Of a stretch of DNA of 64,000 nucleotides, positions 7,548-16,391 are shown piece by piece (position 1 is the first letter of the stretch; each line of letters starts with the position of its first letter). The DNA is from Phycisphaerales bacterium (lineage in GTDB: Bacteria > Planctomycetota > Phycisphaerae > Phycisphaerales > SM1A02): contig JASMLG010000005.1 in assembly GCA_030748805.1 (NCBI GenBank), positions 19,573 through 83,572 of the forward strand, written 5' to 3'. A model generated the notes under the pieces. It was not told where the DNA came from. It did no database searches and worked only from the letters and a program-made list of their open reading frames with translations. Position numbers and translations under genes: made by a program.

Positions 7548-9383
7548 ATGAACAAAACAGAACAAACACCACAAACAAATCCCATACTTTTTTATGTTGG
7601 CGCACTGCTGCTTTTGGTTTCACTCGCGGCTTCTTTCATGCTTGCTGGAACAAAACTAGGAATTTTCACAACCCTTCCTGGATGCGGAGTTGGAAGTGGG
7701 TGCGATGCTGTAACCAAGGGTCCTTGGGGAACTGTTCCGGTGATTGGTTGGCCCGTCTCGTTTGTTGGAGTGTCTTGGTTTGCCACGATTTTTGTTTTGT
7801 GGGTTCGTGGATGTTCAAGACATGTTTTGTTTTTGTGGGCGGTTCGAATCGGGGTTCTTGCATCACTTGGTTTCTTTTTAGTGATGTTGATGATTGGTCA
7901 TTTTTGTAAGTGGTGTGCGTTGGCTCATGTGTGTAACATCCTTTTTTGGGTTGTTGCAGAGTGTGTGGGCCGACAATTTGGAAAAGAAAAAGGATGCAGT
8001 TGCAACATACTTCTTCCATTTTTTGTTGTTTTTGTTTTTGTGTCGGTTGTTATGGGAGCAACACAGTTTTTTATATCTTCCCATCAAGATAGGCTCGACG
8101 AGGAGGCTGGGAAGATCAATGTTGAGGATGTTATACGTGGTGAACAAAAAGAGTCCACCCTAAAGCTCCTTGATGCTACACACAGAATAGGGCCGGATGA
8201 CGCGCCAGTAAAAATTGTTGTTTTTACTGATTATCAGTGCCCTGATTGTAAAAATCGTGAAAGAGAGCTCTCTGCTGTTGTTGCACAAAGAGACGATGTC
8301 TCGCTTTCTGTAAAACACTTTCCTATGTGCGCTGCGTGCAATGTGTATATGAATGGAAGAACAATGCACGCAAACGCGTGTTGGGCTGCTAGAGCAGCTG
8401 AGACAGCAGACATCCTTCGTGGTAACGAAGGATGGGAACAAATGCACAAGTGGCTTTTTGAGAATCGAGGAAGTTTTACAGATAAAACATTCCCGACTGA
8501 TTTGGCTGCGATGGGATATGACCCAAAAACATTTTTGTCTATTATGACAAGTGACGAAACTTTAATACGTGTTCAAAAAAACATAGATGATGCAAAAGCA
8601 CTTGGTATCAAATTTACACCCATGATTTTTATAAATGGTGTTGAATATTTGTGGTATTACGGTGGAAAACAGGAGTCGGTCGCATCACTTGTTGATCGAG
8701 CAGCTGAATATATTAAAAATGGTGGCGAAGTTGTTGCCCCTCCGTCAGCGCAAGAAAAATTGGTTGAAGATTGGCGAAGGGGAAAGATATTAAAATCTAG
8801 GGGAAACGAAAACCTTTGTTGGACCGGAGATGGGCAGGTGGAGTTTGTTGTATGGGGAGATTACCAATCTCCTTATACAAGAGACCTAGATGTAGAAGTA
8901 CAAAAACTTCTTCTAGAAGACCCATCAAAAATAAAATATTCGTTTAGACAGTTCCCAATGGAAGATTTATGTAATACAAGCGTAGCAAATGCCTCAAAGA
9001 AAAGTCCTGGATCATGCTATTTGTCAGAACTTGTCGAAGCGGTGGAAATATTATCTGGACCCGACGCTCGTTGGGAATTACATAATTGGATTATTAGCCA
9101 GACATCTCCGATAGATTTAAACGCTGCAGAATCAAAAGCATTAAAACTTGCTGGAGTAGATTTAAGTGTTCTTAAAAGCGTTGCTTCTGGCAGTGATGTG
9201 GGTGGTCGAATCCAGCGCGATATTCTGGCTAAAAACAGGGTGTGGAGAAGAAGTATTCCAGTTATCACAATTGACAATCGTCTTTTGCCTTGGTGGGATA
9301 GCGATGTGCTGACCCCACTAGATTTGTTTCATTTAATCTTAGATGTTGTTGAAGAAGAGGGCTCAGAAGAAAACAAGCGATAA
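7548..9383 (+). CDS. VKOR-domain membrane protein fused to two DsbA-like thioredoxin domains
   Basis: A 611-residue fusion for disulphide formation outside the cytoplasm. Residues 1-175 hold about five hydrophobic segments with the VKOR cysteines: the C46/C52 pair (GCGVGSGC) and the active CxxC C120-K-W-C123. A DsbA-like domain follows, with CPDC at 221-224 and cis-proline in KFTPMIFING (T347-P348). A second thioredoxin-like domain starts near 420, but its active site reads SPYT (431-434) in VVWGDYQSPYT, so it cannot do thiol exchange by that motif; its cis-proline (SIPVITID) remains. VKOR-thioredoxin fusions reoxidise their own thioredoxin domain via quinone. The gene starts 6 bases after argS and its end overlaps the convergent dehydrogenase by 55 bases. 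Confidence 0.9.
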   Translation: MNKTEQTPQTNPILFYVGALLLLVSLAASFMLAGTKLGIFTTLPGCGVGSGCDAVTKGPWGTVPVIGWPVSFVGVSWFATIFVLWVRGCSRHVLFLWAVRIGVLASLGFFLVMLMIGHFCKWCALAHVCNILFWVVAECVGRQFGKEKGCSCNILLPFFVVFVFVSVVMGATQFFISSHQDRLDEEAGKINVEDVIRGEQKESTLKLLDATHRIGPDDAPVKIVVFTDYQCPDCKNRERELSAVVAQRDDVSLSVKHFPMCAACNVYMNGRTMHANACWAARAAETADILRGNEGWEQMHKWLFENRGSFTDKTFPTDLAAMGYDPKTFLSIMTSDETLIRVQKNIDDAKALGIKFTPMIFINGVEYLWYYGGKQESVASLVDRAAEYIKNGGEVVAPPSAQEKLVEDWRRGKILKSRGNENLCWTGDGQVEFVVWGDYQSPYTRDLDVEVQKLLLEDPSKIKYSFRQFPMEDLCNTSVANASKKSPGSCYLSELVEAVEILSGPDARWELHNWIISQTSPIDLNAAESKALKLAGVDLSVLKSVASGSDVGGRIQRDILAKNRVWRRSIPVITIDNRLLPWWDSDVLTPLDLFHLILDVVEEEGSEENKR

Positions 9384-10504
9384 ATTTTCCCCTTGCGGGA
9401 ATATGGGTTTTGAAACCCGCAAGCTAAAATTTCTCCGTCTGGTGTTTCTCCAAAAGACGATATAGCTATTGGTGTGTTTTTAGCTATTCTTGTTGTCGTA
9501 TAGGTTGTGTTGTCCTTTTCGTCTGGAACAAGAGCCCAAATTCTTTTACTTAAATAGTCAGAATAAATATACGATCCAATTAGACTTGGTATTTCTGTTC
9601 CTCGATACACAAAGCCGCCAGTAATTGATCCGCCCTGTCTTCTCCCATATTCAAATACTGGCTCAATTAATTCTTTTGTTGCTTCCTTGTTATTAGAAAA
9701 CTCGTGTTTTCCCTCTCTAATGTTCCAACCATAATTTCCACCCCTTTTTACTATGTCTATTTCTTCCCAAGCGTTTTGGCCGACATCTCCCGTCCAAAGC
9801 AAGCCTGTTTCTCTATCAAAACTCATTCTCCATGGATTTCGGAGCCCCCACGCCCACAGTTCTTCTCGTACACCATCTTGACCAACCAGCGGGTTGCTGC
9901 TTGGTATTGAATATGGTGTTTTCTCTGATTTTGTGTCAATGTCAATACATATAACACTCCCAAGAAGCGTGTTTTTGTTTTGTCCGTTTTTGTGTGGGTC
10001 GTTTGCCGCGCCTCCATCACCTATGCCAACATATAAATAACCATCTTGCCCAAACAGAACTGTCCCACCGTTGTGATTTGACCAAGGCTGAAGAACTTCT
10101 AAAATTATTTCTTCAGAGGAATTGTGTGCTTTTTCTGATTCTGTATCTTTTACAAACCTGGACAGCACGCTTCTCTTTGGTTTTTGAGCGCTATACCACA
10201 CAAACATTTCGCCGTTTGTGGCGTATTCTGGATGAAACGCCAAGGACAACAATCCCTCTTCATCGTGAGTAACACCAACGCGATCTGATATATCAAGAAA
10301 TGGTTGTTTTTCTGTTTCGTTTTTATTTGTTGAAACCCTGAGAACAAAACCGTTTTTTTCTACCACATACATTGTGTCTTTTTGAGTTCCATCAAAAAGA
10401 ACCTGTATCGGCTCATTAAAAACAAGAGAAGTGTGTACGGGTTCGAGGTGAACTTTTGGGGAAAGTAACGCGAGAGCAAGTGGCACTATTTTATATAAAC
10501 ACAT
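9329..10504 (-). CDS. PQQ-type sugar dehydrogenase (glucose/sorbosone dehydrogenase fold)
   Basis: A 391-residue beta-propeller protein of the soluble glucose/sorbosone dehydrogenase family. Visible family blocks are GDGGAANDPHKNGQNKNTLLG, WAWGLRNPWRMSFDR, TGDVGQNAWEEID and GGNYGWNIREG. In characterised members these surround the PQQ and calcium site and the enzyme oxidises sugars in the periplasm. The N-terminus MCLYKIVPLALALLS is a short probable signal peptide. Substrate and cofactor cannot be fixed from sequence alone, since many homologues are uncharacterised. It overlaps comEC upstream by 19 bases and runs into the convergent VKOR gene at its 3' end. Confidence 0.85.
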   Translation of the reverse strand: MCLYKIVPLALALLSPKVHLEPVHTSLVFNEPIQVLFDGTQKDTMYVVEKNGFVLRVSTNKNETEKQPFLDISDRVGVTHDEEGLLSLAFHPEYATNGEMFVWYSAQKPKRSVLSRFVKDTESEKAHNSSEEIILEVLQPWSNHNGGTVLFGQDGYLYVGIGDGGAANDPHKNGQNKNTLLGSVICIDIDTKSEKTPYSIPSSNPLVGQDGVREELWAWGLRNPWRMSFDRETGLLWTGDVGQNAWEEIDIVKRGGNYGWNIREGKHEFSNNKEATKELIEPVFEYGRRQGGSITGGFVYRGTEIPSLIGSYIYSDYLSKRIWALVPDEKDNTTYTTTRIAKNTPIAISSFGETPDGEILACGFQNPYSRKGKIYRLFSSEPSSSTTSKIK

Positions 10505-12846
10505 GGCTCCATAGTATCAGGGTCTCTTGACCCATAGACACGCAATTCGCCATCCTCATTAATTATTGTTGTAATGTCACCATCAATTGCAGTAACAAAC
10601 CTAACTGTTTTGTCTGGAATTATCCAAGAGTCTTTTGCGTGCCTCGTTCTGTTTGTGGACTGAAGAGCTACTTTTGGCAAAAGATTGTTTATAAGCTCCT
10701 GAGATTCGTGGCTCCACTGTCCGTGGTGTGGGAGTTCTATAACATCAATGTTTTTAAGGTTTTTTTGACCAAGTTGATTTATCCTTTTTTCATCAATATC
10801 GCCCGTAAACAAAATGGTTCGACCGGCTGTTTGAAGTGTTGTCACAATAGAAGACGCATTAGAACCAACATATTCTGTTTCCTTGTCTGGGGAAAGTATT
10901 GTGAGTGTTAGTGCTCCAAATTCCTCTGTCCACCCAGAAACTCCAGGCAAAATTTTTATTTTTTGGCGGTTTGCTTCAAAAATAATTTTTTGCAAGGATT
11001 TTGTTGGGTTTTGTGATGTTTGAGGCGCAATAATAATTTTTTGCACGCTGTAGTTTCTAAATATATCGATTAAACCCGCAAGGTGGTCAAGGTCTGCGTG
11101 TGTAATAATTATTGTGTCAATTTGTTTTACATGTAGAGACCTAAGTTTGGGAATCACTATTTTGGTTCCCACATCTAAATTGTTTCTTGAGCCGGAATCT
11201 ATCATGATGGTGTGCTCTGCGTGTTGAATTACGTGACAAGTGCCGTGCCCAACATTAATTGTTGTAAGGGTTGTGGTGTTTTTTGGGTCATGTTTCACGC
11301 ATAAAAAAACAATTAAAACAGGAAGGGTTGCCCATATCGCAAAGCGGTTTCTAACAAATAGTGACCAACAAGAAAACCATGCGATGGCACAGGTTGCTTG
11401 TATCCAAGAAAGTGAAGCGTTTTTAATAAAAGCGAGTGGAAAATTTCCAAACACAATGGTTAGTGACAACAGGCCATTTAAGGAATTTGAAAAAAGTGTG
11501 TTTAGTGGCTTGTCTAATAACGAAAAACAAAACAGATCTCCACATGATTTTACTATCCCCAAAAACATTGTTATGGTTAACATTAATATTGCGGGCACGC
11601 TTGATAAAAGACCACTCGGTGCAATGCTTCCAAACACATGCGCGGTTATTGGGGAAACAACACACCACGCGCACAGGCCGGTAACCCACATTGAAACAAC
11701 ATACCTAATCGAAAGTTTTTTGATTTTCCCGTTATGATCTATCGGTCCAAGAATTTTCCATTGAATTTGTGGGAGTAAAACACACAGCGATGTTACTACT
11801 AAAAAGGTCAATTGAAATGAAACAGTGTTGGCACCTCTTGGATAACAAGACAGATACACAACTGCTGCAAATCCAAGAAAGCCTATGTTGTTACACCTAG
11901 TGCCAATTAGTTTATTGCCCGAAATAATCAACACCATAATTATTGATCTAATAATTGGCGCCCTTAATTCAACAACACTAGCAATAACCAGCACTGTTAA
12001 AATGACTGTTGCTATATTGAGCAATGGGCTCGATTTGTTTTTAGTAAATATAAATGTTGCGATAAGAAGAATTATCCCAACATGAAGACCGCTTATTGCA
12101 AGGATGTGTGACATGCCCGCCTGCCTAAACCTGTTTGAAATTGTCTCCCAGCCCTGACCGCGAATACCGAAAAACAGCGCGTTTGCAAGTTTTTTTTCTT
12201 CTTTTTTTAGGTTACAGAGTATGGATTGTTGCAGCATTTTTTTAAACACAACAAGTCTTGCGCTGGATTTTTTTATGTGTATTGTTGGGGATCCTAGAAC
12301 ATAAAAAGTAAACTGGTTGTTCTGGGTCTCCGATTCGTGAAGCCACCCAACACACCTAATTTTGTCGTTACGCCGAACCGGATATCTCCCTCTAAGTTGT
12401 ACCCCTATTCGTGTCGGTTTAATGTTCGCACAGTTTGGTGGTGCCGCTTGTGCATAAAACCATGTTGTTGGAACGCGATAATCAAACTCTGCCATTTCTC
12501 CACTCGTGCGCTGTGATGTGATTGGGTCACTAACAACAAAACAATCTAACTCACACAACTCGTTACGAAGGGCCAGAGACCATGGCGGTGCACTCTTTTC
12601 GTGTGCTGAAGTTGCAATAAAAATAAAAAACACAGAGATATATAACAAAAAGTTTTTTATCTCTTTTTTTGACACACAAAATCCAACACAAAGCGTGACC
12701 ACCGACAACAAAAGTGCCCAAAAAGTAGTGTGTGTTGATACTCCATATATTGATCCAAAATATGATCCTAGAGATGCCGCGGCGCCGAGTGATGCAAATG
12801 GAGACCATTGAATTGGTGGCGGCTTTATTTTCAGCGGGGAATTCAC
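10486..12846 (-). CDS. comEC: ComEC/Rec2 family DNA uptake channel protein
   Basis: A 786-residue inner-membrane protein combining an N-terminal soluble domain, a competence domain with many hydrophobic helices (AISGLHVGIILLI is a typical ComEC block), and a C-terminal metallo-beta-lactamase domain with THADLDHLAG and FTGDID. ComEC forms the channel that passes single-stranded DNA into the cytoplasm during natural transformation. The frame starts at GTG 12846, with no internal Met close behind it. It is divergent from holB across 114 bases. No other competence gene is seen in the window, which is normal because they are usually dispersed. Confidence 0.9.
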   Translation of the reverse strand: MNSPLKIKPPPIQWSPFASLGAAASLGSYFGSIYGVSTHTTFWALLLSVVTLCVGFCVSKKEIKNFLLYISVFFIFIATSAHEKSAPPWSLALRNELCELDCFVVSDPITSQRTSGEMAEFDYRVPTTWFYAQAAPPNCANIKPTRIGVQLRGRYPVRRNDKIRCVGWLHESETQNNQFTFYVLGSPTIHIKKSSARLVVFKKMLQQSILCNLKKEEKKLANALFFGIRGQGWETISNRFRQAGMSHILAISGLHVGIILLIATFIFTKNKSSPLLNIATVILTVLVIASVVELRAPIIRSIIMVLIISGNKLIGTRCNNIGFLGFAAVVYLSCYPRGANTVSFQLTFLVVTSLCVLLPQIQWKILGPIDHNGKIKKLSIRYVVSMWVTGLCAWCVVSPITAHVFGSIAPSGLLSSVPAILMLTITMFLGIVKSCGDLFCFSLLDKPLNTLFSNSLNGLLSLTIVFGNFPLAFIKNASLSWIQATCAIAWFSCWSLFVRNRFAIWATLPVLIVFLCVKHDPKNTTTLTTINVGHGTCHVIQHAEHTIMIDSGSRNNLDVGTKIVIPKLRSLHVKQIDTIIITHADLDHLAGLIDIFRNYSVQKIIIAPQTSQNPTKSLQKIIFEANRQKIKILPGVSGWTEEFGALTLTILSPDKETEYVGSNASSIVTTLQTAGRTILFTGDIDEKRINQLGQKNLKNIDVIELPHHGQWSHESQELINNLLPKVALQSTNRTRHAKDSWIIPDKTVRFVTAIDGDITTIINEDGELRVYGSRDPDTMEPCVYIK

Positions 12847-12960
12847 GCCTCATATTGTTCTAGCTGGCAATGGCTACACATTAATTGTGGAGGTTTTTCT
12901 TGTTTAAGAATTTTTTCTTGTTAACACAATGTAAAACTTGGTGTGGGGTACACTTTGCAA

Positions 12961-13983
12961 ATGAATAGTGTTATAGGTCAATCTAGAGCCATTAAAACAC
13001 TGGTTGATTCCTTTAAAAATGACACGCGGCACCACGCTTGGATTTTTTCTGGTCCTCGAGGCGTTGGCAAATGCACCACAGCAATTCTTTTTGCTGAATC
13101 TGTTTTGGGCGATGATTTGGACTCCACTAAATCTCATAATGATTTGCATATCATCCGAAAGGAAGATGTTTCGTGGGCACAAAACCCTGCTCTTCAGCGA
13201 AAAAAACAAACAAACATCCCACTTGATTTATTAAGAGAACGAATGATTGGCGGGATGTCGTCAGATGGAAAACAACATGATTCCATCGCATACAAAACGC
13301 CTGTTGTGGGCAAGGAGAAGTTTTTTATTATTGATGAGGCCGAACTTCTTGATGAAGCTGGGCAAAACGCCTTATTAAAAACATTAGAAGAGCCGCCTCT
13401 TGGGACAACTATAATACTTGTTACCTGTAGGGAAGATTTACTTTTGCCAACTATTCAAAGCAGGTGCCAACAACTTTCGTTTTCCCCTCTCTCTGAATCA
13501 GATATGCAAAAGTGGTCCGACGAATCAAACTTGGATGCAAGTTCATCTAACCTGTTGTGGTCGCTGCGTTTTTCCAACGGGTCTCCTGGCATTGTTTGTG
13601 AAGCAATCGAGTCGGGGTTACCGGATCTTTCTGATTCTTTACAATCTTTTTTAACGCTCAATAATTCGGGTGATTATACGAACGCCACAGAAAAAATAAT
13701 CCTGTTTATAGAATCTAACGTTTCTCGTTGGATAAAAGAAAACCCAAACACAAGTAAGGAAGCCGCAAACCGCAGGGCGCTGAATCTCGTGTTGCTATTG
13801 TTTGGGGAATCAGTGAGACAGTCTATCCGTAACAACCAAGAACCAAATGATGCCTTTTTGGCCACTGGTATTATTGTTGATATAGAAAAACAACTCACGA
13901 CTAATATTTCTATTAAAGTTCTGGTTGAATCTCTCTGTGCAAGATGGTCGAATCTTTGTGTTGGAGACGCACTGTTTGTGTAG
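12961..13983 (+). CDS. holB: DNA polymerase III delta' subunit (clamp-loader AAA+ protein)
   Basis: A 340-residue AAA+ protein beginning MNSVIGQSRAIKTL, the usual first block of delta'/DnaX proteins. The P-loop region is FSGPRGVGKCTT, followed by FIIDEAELLDEAGQNALLKTLEEPP and the sensor/arginine-finger segment TIQSRCQQ. The Cys4 zinc module of E. coli delta' and DnaX is missing; that space holds a charged segment. It would sit in the clamp loader that places the sliding clamp on DNA. GTG 12943 is an alternative start, but ATG 12961 gives the canonical N-terminus. A DnaX gamma/tau assignment is unlikely because the protein is short. Confidence 0.85.
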   Translation: MNSVIGQSRAIKTLVDSFKNDTRHHAWIFSGPRGVGKCTTAILFAESVLGDDLDSTKSHNDLHIIRKEDVSWAQNPALQRKKQTNIPLDLLRERMIGGMSSDGKQHDSIAYKTPVVGKEKFFIIDEAELLDEAGQNALLKTLEEPPLGTTIILVTCREDLLLPTIQSRCQQLSFSPLSESDMQKWSDESNLDASSSNLLWSLRFSNGSPGIVCEAIESGLPDLSDSLQSFLTLNNSGDYTNATEKIILFIESNVSRWIKENPNTSKEAANRRALNLVLLLFGESVRQSIRNNQEPNDAFLATGIIVDIEKQLTTNISIKVLVESLCARWSNLCVGDALFV

Positions 13984-13991
13984 ATTTTTGG

Positions 13992-15020
13992 TTAGCAGTA
14001 TTGGTTAAAAAGGGCTTTTTTAAAACCGCCAAGCTTCTTTGTTTTTATATTGGAAGTAATTATCAATAACAGGATTCCAGAGGCAATCATAAAGGTGCTT
14101 AAAAGTTGTCCTCTAGAAAGACCCATTATTAGCATCACTCCTTCATCTGGCTGTCTGTATGTCTCTGTAACAATACGAGAAACCCCATATAACAACAAAA
14201 AACTACTCGCTAGTATTCCTTGGTTTTTTGGTTTCCACCAAACAATACACATAACAAAAAACAAAAACGGACCCTCTGCCACAGCTTGGAATAGCTGCGA
14301 TGGATACCACGCTGTCAACATTGGCTGGATTGTTTCTATAACGCTCTGGTTACCAGCATACATTTCGCTCACTAATGTTTGGTGAAACGAGTTTCCTCCA
14401 GCAACAGTTCCTCGTAACGGTTCTAGTTTTTCAAGTTGTTCGCCAAATTGGGCTGGGTTTTGAAGCCACACATCTGTTATTTCTGATGGATATTTTACTG
14501 ACCATGCTGGTGGACGAAGTTGGCAGTCGGCAGAAAGAGCTTTGCCCCAAAGTTCTCCGTTTATAAAATTTGCAACTCGACCAAAAAAAAGTCCTGGGGT
14601 TGCACACAGCGCACCAATGTCAATTAGGTGTAGCAATGGTACCTTGTTTCTTTTTCCCCAAATAATAAGCGCTACTAATACTCCAATCATTCCACCGTGG
14701 CTTGCCATGCCTCCATCTTGAATTGCAAGAAGCTTCCACCATGGAAACTCGTTAGTGAATGTGTAGAGCAGTGAGGGGTCATAAAACAAGCAATATCCAA
14801 CCCTGCCTCCAATCAAAACTCCTAACACAGATGCAAATATAAAGTCGCCGGCACGTCTTGGCTCGATTGCTGATATTTTTTTTCTTCCCATCCAGCGAAT
14901 AAGCGCCCACGCAACAATAAAACCTGCAATATATGCAAGCCCGTACCAGCGCAATCCAAAGGTTTCGGTTATTTGGATAGCAAATGGGTCGAGTTGGTGA
15001 AGATATGATTGGTCAATCAT
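13992..15020 (-). CDS. lgt: Prolipoprotein diacylglyceryl transferase
   Basis: A membrane enzyme that moves diacylglyceryl from phosphatidylglycerol to the lipobox cysteine of prolipoproteins. Family signatures are LRWYGLAYIAGF, GGRVGYCLFYDP, IQDGGMASHGGMIG and the Lgt block GRVANFINGELWG. At 342 residues it is longer than the usual 260-300 because of an insert of about 60 residues between GELWGK and the later YPSQLFQA block. Start ATG 15020 (MIDQSYLHQLDP) matches the family; the frame extends to 15071. Several lipoproteins with clear lipoboxes are encoded in the same window. It is convergent with holB and divergent from trpD. Confidence 0.95.
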   Translation of the reverse strand: MIDQSYLHQLDPFAIQITETFGLRWYGLAYIAGFIVAWALIRWMGRKKISAIEPRRAGDFIFASVLGVLIGGRVGYCLFYDPSLLYTFTNEFPWWKLLAIQDGGMASHGGMIGVLVALIIWGKRNKVPLLHLIDIGALCATPGLFFGRVANFINGELWGKALSADCQLRPPAWSVKYPSEITDVWLQNPAQFGEQLEKLEPLRGTVAGGNSFHQTLVSEMYAGNQSVIETIQPMLTAWYPSQLFQAVAEGPFLFFVMCIVWWKPKNQGILASSFLLLYGVSRIVTETYRQPDEGVMLIMGLSRGQLLSTFMIASGILLLIITSNIKTKKLGGFKKALFNQYC

Positions 15021-15080
15021 TGGTGCAATGGTACCTTGCCTGTGTTTCTTTGGTGACTCACAGAGTATCATTCTGTTGTC

Positions 15081-16136
15081 ATGTCAAACAACGAACACTT
15101 ACTTTCTGCAACTCGAATGTTAAAAGAGGGGAAATCTCTTGCCTCATCTGAAATCTCCGATGCCTTTCGCATCATTATGAGTGGAAATGCTCATGATGGA
15201 TTAATTGGTGCTTTTTTGGGAATTCTTGCGACAAGAGTGCCAACGGGAGAAGAATTGTATGGAGCTGCTGTTGTGATGAAGGAATGCGCTAAATGTATTG
15301 ATTTTCCAGACTCCTCTTCGCTGTTAGACACCTGTGGAACAGGCGGTGCACCAAAAACATTCAACGTGTCGACTACTGCTGGAATTGTTGCGGCTGCATG
15401 TGGTGTTCGGGTTGCCAAACATGGAAACAGATCTCGTACAGGTCGTGGTTCAGCAGAAGTTCTTGAACAGCTTGGGATAAATATTACGTCTACGATAGAA
15501 CAACAAAAGCGTTGTCTTGAAGATGTTGGTATTTGTTTTTGTTTTGCTCCAAAACACCACGAAGCTGTTGCTAATGTTATGCCAGTTCGAAAATCTCTTG
15601 GGTTTCCTACCATTTTTAATCTTCTTGGGCCATTAACAAATCCTTGCTCTGCTGGAAGACAGCTACTTGGTGTCTGGGATGATATCTACGTTGAGCCAAT
15701 GGCTGAAGCGCTTCGAGCTTTGGACACTACTAATTCAGCCGTTGTACATTCGCTCGATGGTCTTGATGAAGTTTCTATATCTGCTCCGACACGAATCCTG
15801 TTTGTTCGTGATGGTTCTCTTGTGGAGGAACTCATAAAGCCCGAAGATGTTGGTCTTGACCGCTGGGACATCAAAGAAGTAACTGCAGACTCACTCTCCG
15901 ATGCGACTAGCTTCATTCGCGATAGTCTTGTAGCGGGTAGTAGGGGGGCTCCTAGAGACATGACAGTATTAAATACTGCGGTAGCTCTTATGCTCGCAGG
16001 ACACGCTAACACATTAAATGAGGGCGTTAAAACAGCGTCTGAAGCCATAGATTCTGGTGCTGCAAGAGATACTCTTCAGAACTGGGTTGAAGTGAGCAAT
16101 ACACACATCTCATCCACAGACACCAAGGAAACATAG
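15081..16136 (+). CDS. trpD: Anthranilate phosphoribosyltransferase
   Basis: A 351-residue enzyme joining anthranilate to PRPP in tryptophan synthesis. The PRPP-binding glycine loop CGTGGAPKTFNVST and the anthranilate-site block KHGNRSRTGRGSAEVLEQLG are intact, as is FNLLGPLTNP. It stands alone here, without other trp genes on either side. It ends 255 bases before the convergent dnaA, and that spacer holds the candidate origin. Confidence 0.95.
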   Translation: MSNNEHLLSATRMLKEGKSLASSEISDAFRIIMSGNAHDGLIGAFLGILATRVPTGEELYGAAVVMKECAKCIDFPDSSSLLDTCGTGGAPKTFNVSTTAGIVAAACGVRVAKHGNRSRTGRGSAEVLEQLGINITSTIEQQKRCLEDVGICFCFAPKHHEAVANVMPVRKSLGFPTIFNLLGPLTNPCSAGRQLLGVWDDIYVEPMAEALRALDTTNSAVVHSLDGLDEVSISAPTRILFVRDGSLVEELIKPEDVGLDRWDIKEVTADSLSDATSFIRDSLVAGSRGAPRDMTVLNTAVALMLAGHANTLNEGVKTASEAIDSGAARDTLQNWVEVSNTHISSTDTKET

Positions 16137-16181
16137 ATATAAATTAAATACTCGTCTTCGTAGTAATAGTGTCTGATCGGT

Positions 16182-16190
16182 TGTGCATAA
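16182..16190 (-). promoter_or_regulatory. DnaA box
   Basis: TTATGCACA on the minus strand, an exact match to the DnaA box consensus TTATNCACA, in the trpD-dnaA spacer. Confidence 0.6.
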
Positions 16191-16368
16191 AAACACAAAA
16201 AAACCATAAGTCTATAAAACAAAGCGGGTTATAGTGACAGCACCACGCTTATAACCTGTCAGTTCGCCTGTGCGAAGTTTGCACAGCAACTACACAGTTG
16301 TTAACTCGCCCCTCTTTAATGGATTTTATTGTTTGGTTATTCGAGTCTAGTGCCACATAATCCACGAC

Positions 16369-16377
16369 TTATCCACA
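16369..16377 (+). promoter_or_regulatory. DnaA box
   Basis: TTATCCACA on the plus strand, the strongest DnaA box sequence, 15 bases from the dnaA stop codon. Confidence 0.65.
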
Positions 16378-16391
16378 ACAAAAATCACATC

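Larger units (their letters stand above)
16137..16391. other. Candidate replication origin region between trpD and dnaA
   Basis: This 255-base spacer between two convergent gene ends is AT-rich and holds two exact DnaA box matches to TTATNCACA at opposite ends: 16182-16190 on the minus strand (TTATGCACA) and 16369-16377 on the plus strand (TTATCCACA). Between them are two inverted repeats, GGTTATA/TATAACC (227-233 and 250-256, plus 16000) and CTGTGC/GCACAG (16268-16273 and 16281-16286). Position beside dnaA is typical for oriC. Two boxes are few, so the assignment is provisional. Confidence 0.5.
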
